A DNA stretch of 64,000 nt from Actinophytocola xinjiangensis (GTDB taxonomy: Bacteria > Actinomycetota > Actinomycetes > Mycobacteriales > Pseudonocardiaceae). Shown here piece by piece: positions 16,855 through 24,707 of this stretch. The notes under the pieces are model-generated. The model searched no databases, had not been told where the DNA came from, and worked only from the letters and a program-made list of their open reading frames with translations. The position numbers and the translations under genes were made by a program. The stretch is taken from positions 84,692-148,691 of the forward strand of contig NZ_MSIF01000024.1 of the NCBI RefSeq assembly GCF_001921215.1, read 5' to 3'. Position 1 is the stretch's first letter. Each line of letters begins with the position of its first letter.

Positions 16855-19161
16855 TTATCCAGTCACGGTCTCGCCCGGCGGGACGGTCAGGGTGACGCCG
16901 TCGGAGAAGCGGACGGTCACCTCCTGGGCGCCGACGTTGGCCGCGACGTGGGTCCGGGTGCCGTCCTTGGTGAACACCGCGTGCAGCGGGTGGTCGGCGG
17001 TCACGCCGGTGTCGACGCGGCCGAGAGCGCTCAGACTCCGAATCCAGTGGAACGTGTGGGCCCGGCTCTCGCCCTCCTCCACCGTGTACCCGGGGTTCGC
17101 GCGCAAGGCCGCCAGCGCGGCGTCCGCGTCGGACAGGGCCTGGAACGACCAGATCACGTCGGCCCACGAGCGGGGGACCGCACTGCCGGAGTTGCGCACG
17201 ATCTCGGCGACGTTGCGGTCGACGTAGTCCGGGTCGTGGCCCAGGTACAGCGAACCGCCGGTGATGGGGAGCATGTTGATGCCGTGGATCTTCTCCGGGT
17301 CGGCGGTGAACCAGGTGGCGTAGGCGCCACCGTCACCCCAGACCATGCCGACGGTGGAGTGTTCGAAGCCGTCGGGGAACGGCTTGTCGGTCCAGTAGTT
17401 CTGGATGGCGCTGGCCTGGGTCGTGTAGATGTAGAGCCCGGCGTCGCGTACCCGCGTGTCGCCGGTGGCCTGGCCCCACTGGATCAGCGCGTTGGCGAAG
17501 TTCATCCCCTCCGACGACGACTCCTGGTTGTTGCCGGCGAAGAACGCGCCGTGTCCGGCCGCCCAGTCGTGGCCGGCGTAGATGTCGAAGTCGCGCAGGA
17601 ACGGGAACATCGGGTCGTCGCGGGTCGGGTTGTTGGCGTCGCGGATCAGCAGGTCGACCATGCCGCCGTACTGGTCGTCGGCGGCCCAGGACGGGTCGAA
17701 CCTGGCCAGGGTGGCCGCGGCGGCGATGTAGTAGCCGTAGTGGAAGTGGTGGTCGTTGAGGTCGGTGTCCGAGCCGTAGGATGCCGGGTAGCCGATCAGT
17801 GTTCCCCAGTTCCGGTCGTGGTAGAAGACCCGCTGCGTCTTGCCCTCGCTGGCGGTGAACCAGTCGGTGAGCCGGTCGCGGATCGCGTCGAGCATCGTGT
17901 CGCGGACGTCGGTGCGGCCGACCTGGTCGGCGATCTCGGCCAGCCTCGCCGCCCGGCCCAGTGCCTTGCCGGTCCAGTAGGTGTCGTTGCCGAAGCCCGC
18001 GAACGGGTCACCCGAGCCGGCATCGTCCAGGTAGCCGTTGAGCGTGGCCCGGTCCTCGTCGGTCAGGCCGGCGGGCGGAAGTTCGGGCAGGACGCCGTTG
18101 TAGCGGGTGTCGGTGGTGAACGAGCCGGTGCCGACGAGAACCTTCAGCGGTCCGCGCGGCGACACGTAGGTCTGCTCGACCGGGGTGCCGCCGGCCAGGT
18201 TGTGCCACTGGTGCGGGTAGAGCGCGACGACCGTGCCGGTCTCGGTGCCCTCCCTGGCCTCGGTGGTCAGCCGGTAGGTGGCCCGCACGACGCTGGCCGA
18301 CTCGTCGTAGTCCCAGGACACGGCCGTGCCGGTCAGGTGGGCGTGCGCGTAGCGGCCGTAGGAGTCGGCCAGCGCCGTGCGCTCGGCGTCGGTGCTCGAC
18401 GGGGTGGTCGGCAGCACGGCCACCGAGAAGTAGTCCTTGCCGCCCAACGCGCTGGAGATCGCGGTGCCGGCGACCGACCAGGTGGCGCCGGTGGGCGCGT
18501 AGGCGACGTAGTCGTGGCCGTCGACGGTGAAGCCGACCCGGCTGCCGGTGGTGTCCCACACGGTCGGCGCGGCGGTGAGGCTCAACCGCGCGTCGCCGCC
18601 GGTGGCGGTGGCGTACACGAACGGCGAGCCGTGGGCGATGGTGGTGCGCAGGGTGCGGGTGCCGTCGGACCAGTACGGGCTGACGGTCCAGTCGGTCCAG
18701 TCGTCGACCTGGGACTCGGCGGCGCTGAGCCCGGCGACTCCGAGGGTGAAGTCGGCGCCGTACTGGAAGTGGTACTCGCCGACGGTGGTCGGCTCGCCGG
18801 TGATGGTGGGGGTGGTGGCGTAGTCGACGCCCAGGCCGCCGGCGACTGTGTCGAACGAGAACGGGTGGGCCATCAGGTTGTCGGAGAACGCGCACTCGGT
18901 GCGCTTGTAGACCAGCGAGGACCACCAGTCGTTGGTGGGGACCGGGCCGGCGGGGGCGTTGTCGGTCAGGTGCCGGCGCGGGTTGGTCGCCAGGTCGCCG
19001 CACGCGGTCGGCAGGGACGCGCCGGCCGGCAGGGTGGAGGTGTAGCTGCCCGCCCCGACCGGTTCGGCGCCGACCGGCGCGGTGATCAGCAACGGAAGCG
19101 CGGTCCCGACGAGCGCCGCGACGGCGACGAGGGCCAGGCGTGGGCCGGAGCGATGTCGCAT
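16855..19161 (-). CDS. Secreted GH81 endo-beta-1,3-glucanase
   Basis: A 768-residue protein with a Sec signal peptide (LALVAVAALVGTALPLLITAPVGA). The N-terminal beta-sandwich starts with NDWWSSLVYK. The (alpha/alpha)6 catalytic domain contains DLNDHHFHYGYYIAAAA, carrying the GH81 catalytic Asp, and GNNQESSSEGMNFANAL, carrying the conserved Glu pair. The family hydrolyses laminarin, callose and fungal cell-wall beta-1,3-glucan by inversion. No carbohydrate-binding module is attached; the tail is a short beta domain. A CebR-like operator precedes the gene, and it is divergent from an LPMO gene, so it probably belongs to a polysaccharide-degradation regulon. Confidence 0.92.
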   Translation of the reverse strand: MRHRSGPRLALVAVAALVGTALPLLITAPVGAEPVGAGSYTSTLPAGASLPTACGDLATNPRRHLTDNAPAGPVPTNDWWSSLVYKRTECAFSDNLMAHPFSFDTVAGGLGVDYATTPTITGEPTTVGEYHFQYGADFTLGVAGLSAAESQVDDWTDWTVSPYWSDGTRTLRTTIAHGSPFVYATATGGDARLSLTAAPTVWDTTGSRVGFTVDGHDYVAYAPTGATWSVAGTAISSALGGKDYFSVAVLPTTPSSTDAERTALADSYGRYAHAHLTGTAVSWDYDESASVVRATYRLTTEAREGTETGTVVALYPHQWHNLAGGTPVEQTYVSPRGPLKVLVGTGSFTTDTRYNGVLPELPPAGLTDEDRATLNGYLDDAGSGDPFAGFGNDTYWTGKALGRAARLAEIADQVGRTDVRDTMLDAIRDRLTDWFTASEGKTQRVFYHDRNWGTLIGYPASYGSDTDLNDHHFHYGYYIAAAATLARFDPSWAADDQYGGMVDLLIRDANNPTRDDPMFPFLRDFDIYAGHDWAAGHGAFFAGNNQESSSEGMNFANALIQWGQATGDTRVRDAGLYIYTTQASAIQNYWTDKPFPDGFEHSTVGMVWGDGGAYATWFTADPEKIHGINMLPITGGSLYLGHDPDYVDRNVAEIVRNSGSAVPRSWADVIWSFQALSDADAALAALRANPGYTVEEGESRAHTFHWIRSLSALGRVDTGVTADHPLHAVFTKDGTRTHVAANVGAQEVTVRFSDGVTLTVPPGETVTG

Positions 19162-19213
19162 GGCTGTGTCTCTCCTTGTGAGCAGGGTGAACAGGAAGAA
19201 CCACCGAGGCCCG

Positions 19214-19227
19214 TGGAAGCGCTCTCA
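19214..19227. promoter_or_regulatory. CebR-like LacI-family operator of the GH81 gene
   Basis: TGGAAGCGCTCTCA matches the CebR box TGGGAGCGCTCCCA at 12 of 14 positions and lies about 53 bases upstream of the glucanase start. Confidence 0.7.
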
Positions 19228-19413
19228 CGACCTGTCTAGCAGCCGGCTCGCCGGGCGGTCAACCGTCCGAATTGCGGGTCTTGTGCGGTACCGGATCGCC
19301 GCGTGGGTGTGCCGAAGAAGGCCGAGATCATTTTCGATGTGTGCGGAATAGTCCACAACAATTGTTTCCGGAGTCGTTGATGTCCACGTCACGCCGGGAT
19401 ACTCTGAGTTGAG

Positions 19414-19427
19414 TGGGAGCGCTCCCA
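19414..19427. promoter_or_regulatory. Perfect CebR box of the LPMO gene
   Basis: TGGGAGCGCTCCCA is the exact palindrome known as the CebR (cello-oligosaccharide repressor) binding site in Streptomyces. It ends 43 bases before the LPMO start. Confidence 0.85.
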
Positions 19428-19470
19428 GTCGATCAATGAATGATCAGCCGGAAAAGAGAGGCCTCGCCCC

Positions 19471-20130
19471 ATGCGAAAATTCGTCAGCCACAGGCCTGGC
19501 GCAAGATCGCGCAGTGTCCTGACCGTTCTCGTCGCCGCGTTGGCCTGCCTGTTCATCTGGACGCCGACAGCGTCCGCGCACGGCACCATCATCGGCCCGC
19601 CGACCCGCGCCTACCAGTGCTGGGACGACTGGGGCAGCGACCACATGAACCCGAACCTGCCCACGCTCGACCCCATGTGCTCCCAGGCCTTCCAGGCCAA
19701 CCCGGACACCATGTGGAACTGGATGAGCGCCCTGCGGGACGGCCTCAACGGCAACTTCCAGGGCTCGACGCCGGACGGTCAGCTGTGCAGCAACGCCTTG
19801 TCCCGCAACAACTCCCTCAACCGGGCCGGCGCGTGGAAGACCACCAACATCAGCAACAACTTCTCGATGCACCTGTACGACCAGGCCAACCACGGCACGG
19901 ACTTCTTCCGGGTCTACGTCAGCAAGAACGGGTTCAACCCGGCCACCCAGACCCTCGGCTGGGGGAACCTCGACTTCATCACCCAGACCGGTCCCTACCC
20001 CCAGGACAACAACGTCACGTTCAACGTACAGACCTCCGGTTACACCGGACACCACATCGTCTTCACGATCTGGCAGGCCGCACACCTCGACCAGACCTAC
20101 ATGTGGTGCAGTGACGTGATCTTCAACTGA
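19471..20130 (+). CDS. AA10 lytic polysaccharide monooxygenase
   Basis: A 219-residue secreted, copper-dependent LPMO. Signal peptidase cleavage after TASA leaves His37 as the new N-terminus (HGTIIGPPTRAYQCW). Together with His141 (NQANHGTDFF region), it forms the histidine brace. Cysteine pairs (Cys50/Cys70-type) and the FTIWQ...YMWCSDVIF end are typical. There is no extra binding module. AA10 enzymes cleave crystalline chitin or cellulose oxidatively; the exact CebR box in front of the gene favours cello-oligosaccharide or glucan control, while short single-domain AA10s are more often chitin-active. Substrate therefore remains open. Confidence 0.92.
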   Translation: MRKFVSHRPGARSRSVLTVLVAALACLFIWTPTASAHGTIIGPPTRAYQCWDDWGSDHMNPNLPTLDPMCSQAFQANPDTMWNWMSALRDGLNGNFQGSTPDGQLCSNALSRNNSLNRAGAWKTTNISNNFSMHLYDQANHGTDFFRVYVSKNGFNPATQTLGWGNLDFITQTGPYPQDNNVTFNVQTSGYTGHHIVFTIWQAAHLDQTYMWCSDVIFN

Positions 20131-20165
20131 CACTGATACTGATAACGAACCTGATCACATGGAAC

Positions 20166-20196
20166 GGGCCCGGCGTCGCCCACCGACGCCGGGCCC
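20166..20196. terminator. Bidirectional hairpin between convergent genes
   Basis: A perfect 13-bp stem (GGGCCCGGCGTCG and its complement) with a 5-base loop lies between the ends of the LPMO gene and the minus-strand secreted-protein gene. Confidence 0.8.
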
Positions 20197-20205
20197 GGGT
20201 CGGTG

Positions 20206-20610
20206 CTAGACCGGGCTGCCGCACCGGCGGTCGAGGTTGGCGTCGCTGCTGCACACCTTGACCTGGACGTAGGCCTCCTGGATGAACAGCCAGTGGTCGT
20301 CCCAGTCGCCCTTGCCGCCGGTCACCTCGAAGATCTCGTACTCGGTCAGCGACGTCACCATCCACGCCTCGGCCCGCCGGCCGTCCTTGGCCGTGTCCTC
20401 CAGGTACAGGTCGATGTCCGCCCCGGCCGCCTCGATGCAGATGTCGTAGATCAGGGTCGCGCCCGAGATCGACGTGACGCCCGATCTGCTCCCCGCCCGG
20501 CAGGCCTGGCTCGTGGCGTCCCCGGTGTCGCCCGTCGCCGGGCTGACCACACCCACCAACGCGCCGAGGGCGGCGACACAGGCGATCACGACACGGAATC
20601 CGTTACGCAC
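20206..20610 (-). CDS. Small secreted protein of unknown function
   Basis: A 134-residue protein from GTG 20610 with a Sec signal peptide (VVIACVAALGALVGVVSPATG). The mature part is acidic, has four cysteines (likely disulfides: QACRAG, DICIEA, VKVCSS, RRCGSP) and resembles small secreted stress or inhibitor proteins; no family is recognised. About 82 bases upstream of its start stand three 11-nt phased repeats that recur upstream of the peptide operon at 27.2 kb, in the same orientation relative to the gene. This suggests co-regulation by the neighbouring SARP regulator. Confidence 0.7.
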   Translation of the reverse strand: MRNGFRVVIACVAALGALVGVVSPATGDTGDATSQACRAGSRSGVTSISGATLIYDICIEAAGADIDLYLEDTAKDGRRAEAWMVTSLTEYEIFEVTGGKGDWDDHWLFIQEAYVQVKVCSSDANLDRRCGSPV

Positions 20611-20691
20611 GGCAACACCTCACGGGGTTCGGCGGCGGGTGGCGCCCACCGCGACGGCGGTCCCTGGCAGGGAAAGCGTCGCTCGGGGCCG

Positions 20692-20724
20692 TGGCTGGAA
20701 CGTGGCTGGAACGTGGTCGGCGGA
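20692..20724. repeat. 11-nt phased direct repeats (putative SARP/AfsR site)
   Basis: TGGCTGGAACG occurs twice in tandem (20692 and 20703) and is followed by TGGTCGGCGGA (20714). The 11-nt phase is that of SARP/AfsR and PhoP binding sites. Read on the minus strand (CGTTCCAGCCA) it points toward the secreted-protein gene. It also lies 55 bases before the regulator gene at 20780, so it may serve autoregulation. Confidence 0.6.
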
Positions 20725-20779
20725 CCGGTACCGTTGGTGGTGCGCGACGCGCTTGCCGCCACGGGTGCCAGGAGGATGG

Positions 20780-23533
20780 TTGGAGTTCTGGGTGTTGGGC
20801 CCGCTCGAGGTGCGGGACCAGGGCCAGGTGGTGGATCTCGGCGCGCCGAGGGTGCGGCTGGTGTGCGGGCTGTTGCTGGTCCGCCCGGGTGACCTGGTCT
20901 CCGTGGAGCAGTTCGTCGACGAGTTGTGGCCCGACCGGCCGCCGCCGGACGCGCGGGCGCTGGTGCGCGGGTACGTGTCGCGGCTGCGGCGGGTGCTGCG
21001 CTCCGGACCCAGCGGCGAGGACCGGGTGGTGACCCGCAAACCCGGGTACCTGCTGCGGGTCGACGACCAGGAGGTCGACCTGCACCGGTTCGAGCGACTG
21101 GTCGCCCTGGCGCGCACGGCGGTACGCGACGGCGACCCGACCCGCGCCGTCGAGCTGTTCGGCCAGGCCAACCGGCAGTGGCGCGGCGGCCCGTTCGCCG
21201 ACGTGCCGCACACCGCGAGCATCGCGGCGGCGGTGACCTGGCTCGGCGAACGCCGCCTGACCACCCGCGAGGAGGCGTTCGACGCGGCGCTGGCCGCCGG
21301 GCAGGCCGCCCAGGTGGTCACCGAGCTGACCGAGTTCGTCACGGCACACCCGCTGCGCGAGCGCCCGGCCGGCCAGCTGATGCTGGCGCTGTACCGCTGT
21401 GGCCGCCAGGCCGACGCGCTGGAGCGCTACCAGCGGACCCGCCGGGTCCTGGCCGCCGAGGTCGGGGTCGAGCCCGGCGCCGACCTGCGCCGGCTGCACC
21501 AGCGGATCCTCGACGCCGACCAGGACCTGGCCGGCGCGGCCGACGGACCGGTCGCCACCGGGCGGCAACTGCCGATGGACATCGCCGAGTTCACCGGGCG
21601 GCAGGCGGAGCTGGCCGCCCTGCAGGCACTCGCCGCCGGCGGCGAGCGGGAGCTGCCCGGCACGGTGGTGATCTCCGCGATCGAGGGCATGGCCGGGGTC
21701 GGCAAGACCCGCCTGGCCGTGCACCTGGCCCACCGGCTGATCGACCAGGGACGCTACGACGAGGTCCAGCTGTGGACCGACCTGCGCGGTTTCGACGCCG
21801 AGCACCCGCCGGCCGACCCGGCCGACGTCCTGGAGGGGTTCCTGCGGACCCTCGGCGTCCCCGGCGACCGCATCCCGACCGGCGTGGAGTCCCGCGCCGC
21901 CCTCTACCGCGACCGGCTGGTCGACAAACGCGCGCTGATCCTGCTGGACAACGCGGCACGCGAGGACCAGGTCCGCCCGCTGCTGCCCGGCCGGCCGGGC
22001 AGCCTGGTGCTGATCACCAGCCGCCGTGGGCTGTCCGGATTGGACGGTGCGCACGCCGTTCGGCTGGACGTCCTGCCGCCGGCCGACGCGGTCCAGTTGC
22101 TGGCCAGGATCGCGACCGACGACCGGATCGCCGCCCAGCCGGCGGCCGCGACCAGGGTGGCGCGGCTGTGCGGGCACCTGCCGATCGCGCTGACCCTGGC
22201 CGCGCGGCGGCTGCGGGCCCGGCCGCACTGGACGGTCACCGACCTCGCCGACCGGCTGGCCGGCGACACCGGTGACCAGCACGAGCCACGTGGCCTCGGC
22301 GCCACCTTCGACCTGTCCTACCGGGCGCTGACCGACCCCCAGCGGCAGCTGTTCCGGATGCTGGGCCTGCACGTCGGGACCGACGTGACCGCCGAGTCGG
22401 CCGCCGCGCTGATCGGATCGACCCGCCGCACGACCGAGACCCTGCTGGAGGCCCTGCTCGACGAACACCTGCTGCACCAGGAGGTCGCCGGCCGCTACCG
22501 GTTCCACGACCTGATCCGCCCCTACGCCCGCCGCCTGGCCGAGGACGAGGAGCCGGCGGGCCGGCGGACGGCGGCGGTGCGCCGGCTGCTCACCTGGTAC
22601 CTGCACGCCGCCGAGGCCGCCCGCACCGTCCTGGACCCGCACCGCACCCGGATCATCGACCTGCGCCCGCTCCCACCGGAGTGCGCCGTTCCCATGTTCG
22701 ATGACTACGAGCGGGCGTTGGCCTGGTTCGAGGCGGAGCGGGCGAACCTGGTCGCGGTGATCGGGGTGGCGCAACACCACGGCGCGCCCGAGGTGGCCTG
22801 GCAGCTGGCGTGGGTCACGATGAGCCTGTTCTACCGGCGCAGCTACTGGGACGACTGGATCGCCACCTTCCGGATCGGGCTGGCCGCCACCCGGACCAGC
22901 GGCCAGCGGCGGGCCGAGGGCATCATGTGGCGCGGGTTGGGTGTCGCGCACAGCGACCTGCGCCAGTTCGACACGGCGATCGACTGCTACCAGCGGGCGC
23001 AGGTCCTGTTCGAGGAGGTCGGCGACCTGCACGCGCAGGGCTGGAACCTGAACAACCTCGGTGTGCTGCACGTCGACCTGGACAACCTGGCCGCCGCCAG
23101 GACCTGTTTCCAGCGCGCGCTGTCGCTGCTGCGCCAGACCGGCGACCGCCAGGGCGAGGGTTTCTGCCTGAACAACCTGGGCGACACCTGCCGCCGCCTG
23201 GGCGCCACCCAGGCCGCGATCGCCTACCTGGTCGACGCCCTGGGCATCCAGCAGGGCCGGGAGGACCACGTCGGTGAGCAGTTCACCCTCGCCACCCTGG
23301 GCGACCTGCACCAGGACGCCCACCAGTACGCCTCGGCCATCGACTACTACCACCGCGCGGTCGCCATCAGCCGACGGCTGGACGACCAGCGCATCGCCGC
23401 CCGCACCCTGACCAGCCTGGCCAGGGCCCACCACGCCCTGGGTGACACCGAGGCCGCCGCCGAACACCGGCGGCAGGCCCGCGCCATCTTCACCGACCTC
23501 GGCGACCCTCAGGCCGACGACCTCGACGACTGA
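20780..23533 (+). CDS. AfsR/SARP-family transcriptional activator (wHTH-BTAD-NB-ARC-TPR)
   Basis: About 917 residues from a TTG start backed by AGGAGG five bases upstream (the open frame extends further but lacks a ribosome site). Domains in order: an OmpR-like winged helix (1-95, LGPLEVRDQGQVVDLGAPRVR ... KPGYLLRV); a BTAD helical domain to about 250; an NTPase with Walker A GMAGVGKT at about 305 and the NB-ARC RALILLDN and LITSRR segments; and C-terminal TPRs with LNNLG repeats. The type activates secondary-metabolite operons by binding direct repeats upstream of promoters. It ends convergently, overlapping the P450 gene of the peptide operon by 25 bases. Confidence 0.92.
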   Translation: MEFWVLGPLEVRDQGQVVDLGAPRVRLVCGLLLVRPGDLVSVEQFVDELWPDRPPPDARALVRGYVSRLRRVLRSGPSGEDRVVTRKPGYLLRVDDQEVDLHRFERLVALARTAVRDGDPTRAVELFGQANRQWRGGPFADVPHTASIAAAVTWLGERRLTTREEAFDAALAAGQAAQVVTELTEFVTAHPLRERPAGQLMLALYRCGRQADALERYQRTRRVLAAEVGVEPGADLRRLHQRILDADQDLAGAADGPVATGRQLPMDIAEFTGRQAELAALQALAAGGERELPGTVVISAIEGMAGVGKTRLAVHLAHRLIDQGRYDEVQLWTDLRGFDAEHPPADPADVLEGFLRTLGVPGDRIPTGVESRAALYRDRLVDKRALILLDNAAREDQVRPLLPGRPGSLVLITSRRGLSGLDGAHAVRLDVLPPADAVQLLARIATDDRIAAQPAAATRVARLCGHLPIALTLAARRLRARPHWTVTDLADRLAGDTGDQHEPRGLGATFDLSYRALTDPQRQLFRMLGLHVGTDVTAESAAALIGSTRRTTETLLEALLDEHLLHQEVAGRYRFHDLIRPYARRLAEDEEPAGRRTAAVRRLLTWYLHAAEAARTVLDPHRTRIIDLRPLPPECAVPMFDDYERALAWFEAERANLVAVIGVAQHHGAPEVAWQLAWVTMSLFYRRSYWDDWIATFRIGLAATRTSGQRRAEGIMWRGLGVAHSDLRQFDTAIDCYQRAQVLFEEVGDLHAQGWNLNNLGVLHVDLDNLAAARTCFQRALSLLRQTGDRQGEGFCLNNLGDTCRRLGATQAAIAYLVDALGIQQGREDHVGEQFTLATLGDLHQDAHQYASAIDYYHRAVAISRRLDDQRIAARTLTSLARAHHALGDTEAAAEHRRQARAIFTDLGDPQADDLDD

Positions 23534-24609
23534 GGGCCGCCGAGGTCGTGTTCGGGCGGCGAGAACACCGCGGTGACGCACGGGGTGTCACCGCGCCGGG
23601 TCATCGCCACCGCCGGCCGGGCGGCCAGGTTCTCGACCGCCGCGGCCAGCCAGCGCACCTCGAACCGGGCGCCGACGCAGGTCCCCGGTCCGATGGCGAA
23701 CGGCAGGAACGCGTCCGGGCGCCGGCCGGCCCAGCGGTCGGGGTCGAACAGTTCGGGGTCGGTCCACTGGTCGGGGTGGCGGTGCAGGGCGTGCACCGGC
23801 ACGACGAGTTCGTCGCCGCGCAGGACGTCGAGGGGGCCGAGGCGGTGGTCGTGCAGGACACCGCGCCGGTGCTGCCAGGCGGGCGGCCACAGGCGCAGGG
23901 CCTCCAGGGCGACGTGCTCGGGGGCGTACTCCCGCGCCGGACGTGGCGGGCGCCGGGCGGCGACGAGGTCACCGGGCCCCAGCAGGCACAGCAACCAGGC
24001 CAGCGCCGCCGAGGACGCGCCGACGAACGCGGTCACCGCGCGCAGGTACACCTCGCCGCGCACCGAGGGGTCCAGGTCCGGAAGTTCGGGGACCGCGCCG
24101 GCTCCCACGGCCGCGCCGGCGCTGTCGGCCAGTCGCCGGAAGGCGGCCGGGTCGGGGCGGCGGGTGCCGGTCACCAGGCCGTGGAACACGGTGTCCAGGA
24201 ACCGGGTGACGGTCACCCGCAGTCCCGGGTCGCGGTCCAGGCCCAGCGGGCCCCGGTGGGCGGTGGCCACGGCGTGCAGACAGGCGCGGTGCAGGTCGCC
24301 CCGGGCGGCCGTGACCGCGTCGACGGCGGTCGCGGCCACCCGGGCGGGGTCCTGCTCGGCGAGCGCGGTGTGCACCCAGCGGTTGAGCGCTGACCGCTGC
24401 AGCGCGGGCAGTGCGACCTCACCCGGGCGCCAGAACGCCGGCACGTCGTCGAGCCGGCCGTCGGTGTCGATCAGCGCGCGCCTGGCGAGCCGAGGTTCGC
24501 ACACGACCACGCTGCCCGCGAGCGTGCGGAACACCGGCCGGCTCGCGCACCGCCGTTGCAGTGCGCGCATTCCCCGCCAGCTCAGTCGCCGCGTCGGACC
24601 GAAGGGCAT
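23509..24609 (-). CDS. Short atypical cytochrome P450 of the peptide operon
   Basis: A 366-residue P450, shorter than the usual ~400. The K-helix ExxR is Glu236-Ala-Leu-Arg239, and the heme loop PFAIGPGTCVG gives Cys311. The I-helix segment reads TAFVGASSAALAW (193-205), so the usual acid/Thr oxygen-activation pair is replaced by small residues. The ATG lies two bases after the stop of the 31-residue peptide gene and translation is probably coupled. P450s encoded right behind a short precursor peptide are the hallmark of P450-modified RiPPs (biarylitides, atropopeptides/tryptorubin, cittilin), where they cross-link Trp/Tyr/His side chains. That role is inferred. Confidence 0.82.
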   Translation of the reverse strand: MPFGPTRRLSWRGMRALQRRCASRPVFRTLAGSVVVCEPRLARRALIDTDGRLDDVPAFWRPGEVALPALQRSALNRWVHTALAEQDPARVAATAVDAVTAARGDLHRACLHAVATAHRGPLGLDRDPGLRVTVTRFLDTVFHGLVTGTRRPDPAAFRRLADSAGAAVGAGAVPELPDLDPSVRGEVYLRAVTAFVGASSAALAWLLCLLGPGDLVAARRPPRPAREYAPEHVALEALRLWPPAWQHRRGVLHDHRLGPLDVLRGDELVVPVHALHRHPDQWTDPELFDPDRWAGRRPDAFLPFAIGPGTCVGARFEVRWLAAAVENLAARPAVAMTRRGDTPCVTAVFSPPEHDLGGPQSSRSSA

Positions 24610-24611
24610 GG

Positions 24612-24707
24612 TCAGTAGTAGCTGTAGCCGAACGGCGCCCAGGCCAGCCGCCGGATCCCGCGTTCCATTCCCAGCCGCCGCATGACCGGCCGCATCATTC
24701 GTTTCAT
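24612..24707 (-). CDS. Putative RiPP precursor peptide (31 residues, aromatic tail)
   Basis: ATG 24707 to TGA 24612. The ribosome site AAGGAGGAG lies 5 bases upstream, inside the end of the preceding gene, whose TGA overlaps this ATG (ATGA). The first 21 residues are strongly basic, with Arg at 3, 6, 10, 11, 16, 19 and 20 and repeated Met, as in a leader. The C-terminus is RLAWAPFGYSYY, with Trp23, Phe26, Tyr28, Tyr30 and Tyr31. The P450 starts two bases further on. Size, position and the aromatic tail fit a substrate for oxidative cross-linking. It could also be only a coupling ORF, but the dense aromatic end makes that less likely. Confidence 0.65.
   Translation of the reverse strand: MKRMMRPVMRRLGMERGIRRLAWAPFGYSYY

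Larger units (their letters stand above)
19162..19470. other. Divergent promoter region between GH81 and LPMO genes
   Basis: A 309-base gene-free region. It holds two CebR-like palindromes, one near each start codon, and a locally AT-richer core around 19330-19370. No small ORF with a ribosome site was seen. Confidence 0.7.

Noticed and set aside
16273..19239. 988-residue plus-strand frame over the GH81 gene
   Set aside because: Arg/Gly/Val-rich nonsense opposite a clear GH81 enzyme with a signal peptide.
20692..20724. Reading the 11-nt repeats as a CRISPR or satellite array
   Set aside because: Only three units with no spacers; length and phase fit a transcription-factor site.
20474..20779. 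N-terminal extension of the SARP regulator
   Set aside because: It would cover the divergent promoter and the 11-nt repeats, lacks a ribosome site, and known SARPs start at the winged helix.
20603..23581. 992-residue open frame antisense to the SARP gene
   Set aside because: Low-complexity Gly/Val/Gln/Arg composition and no domain; it mirrors the high-GC third positions of the real gene on the other strand.
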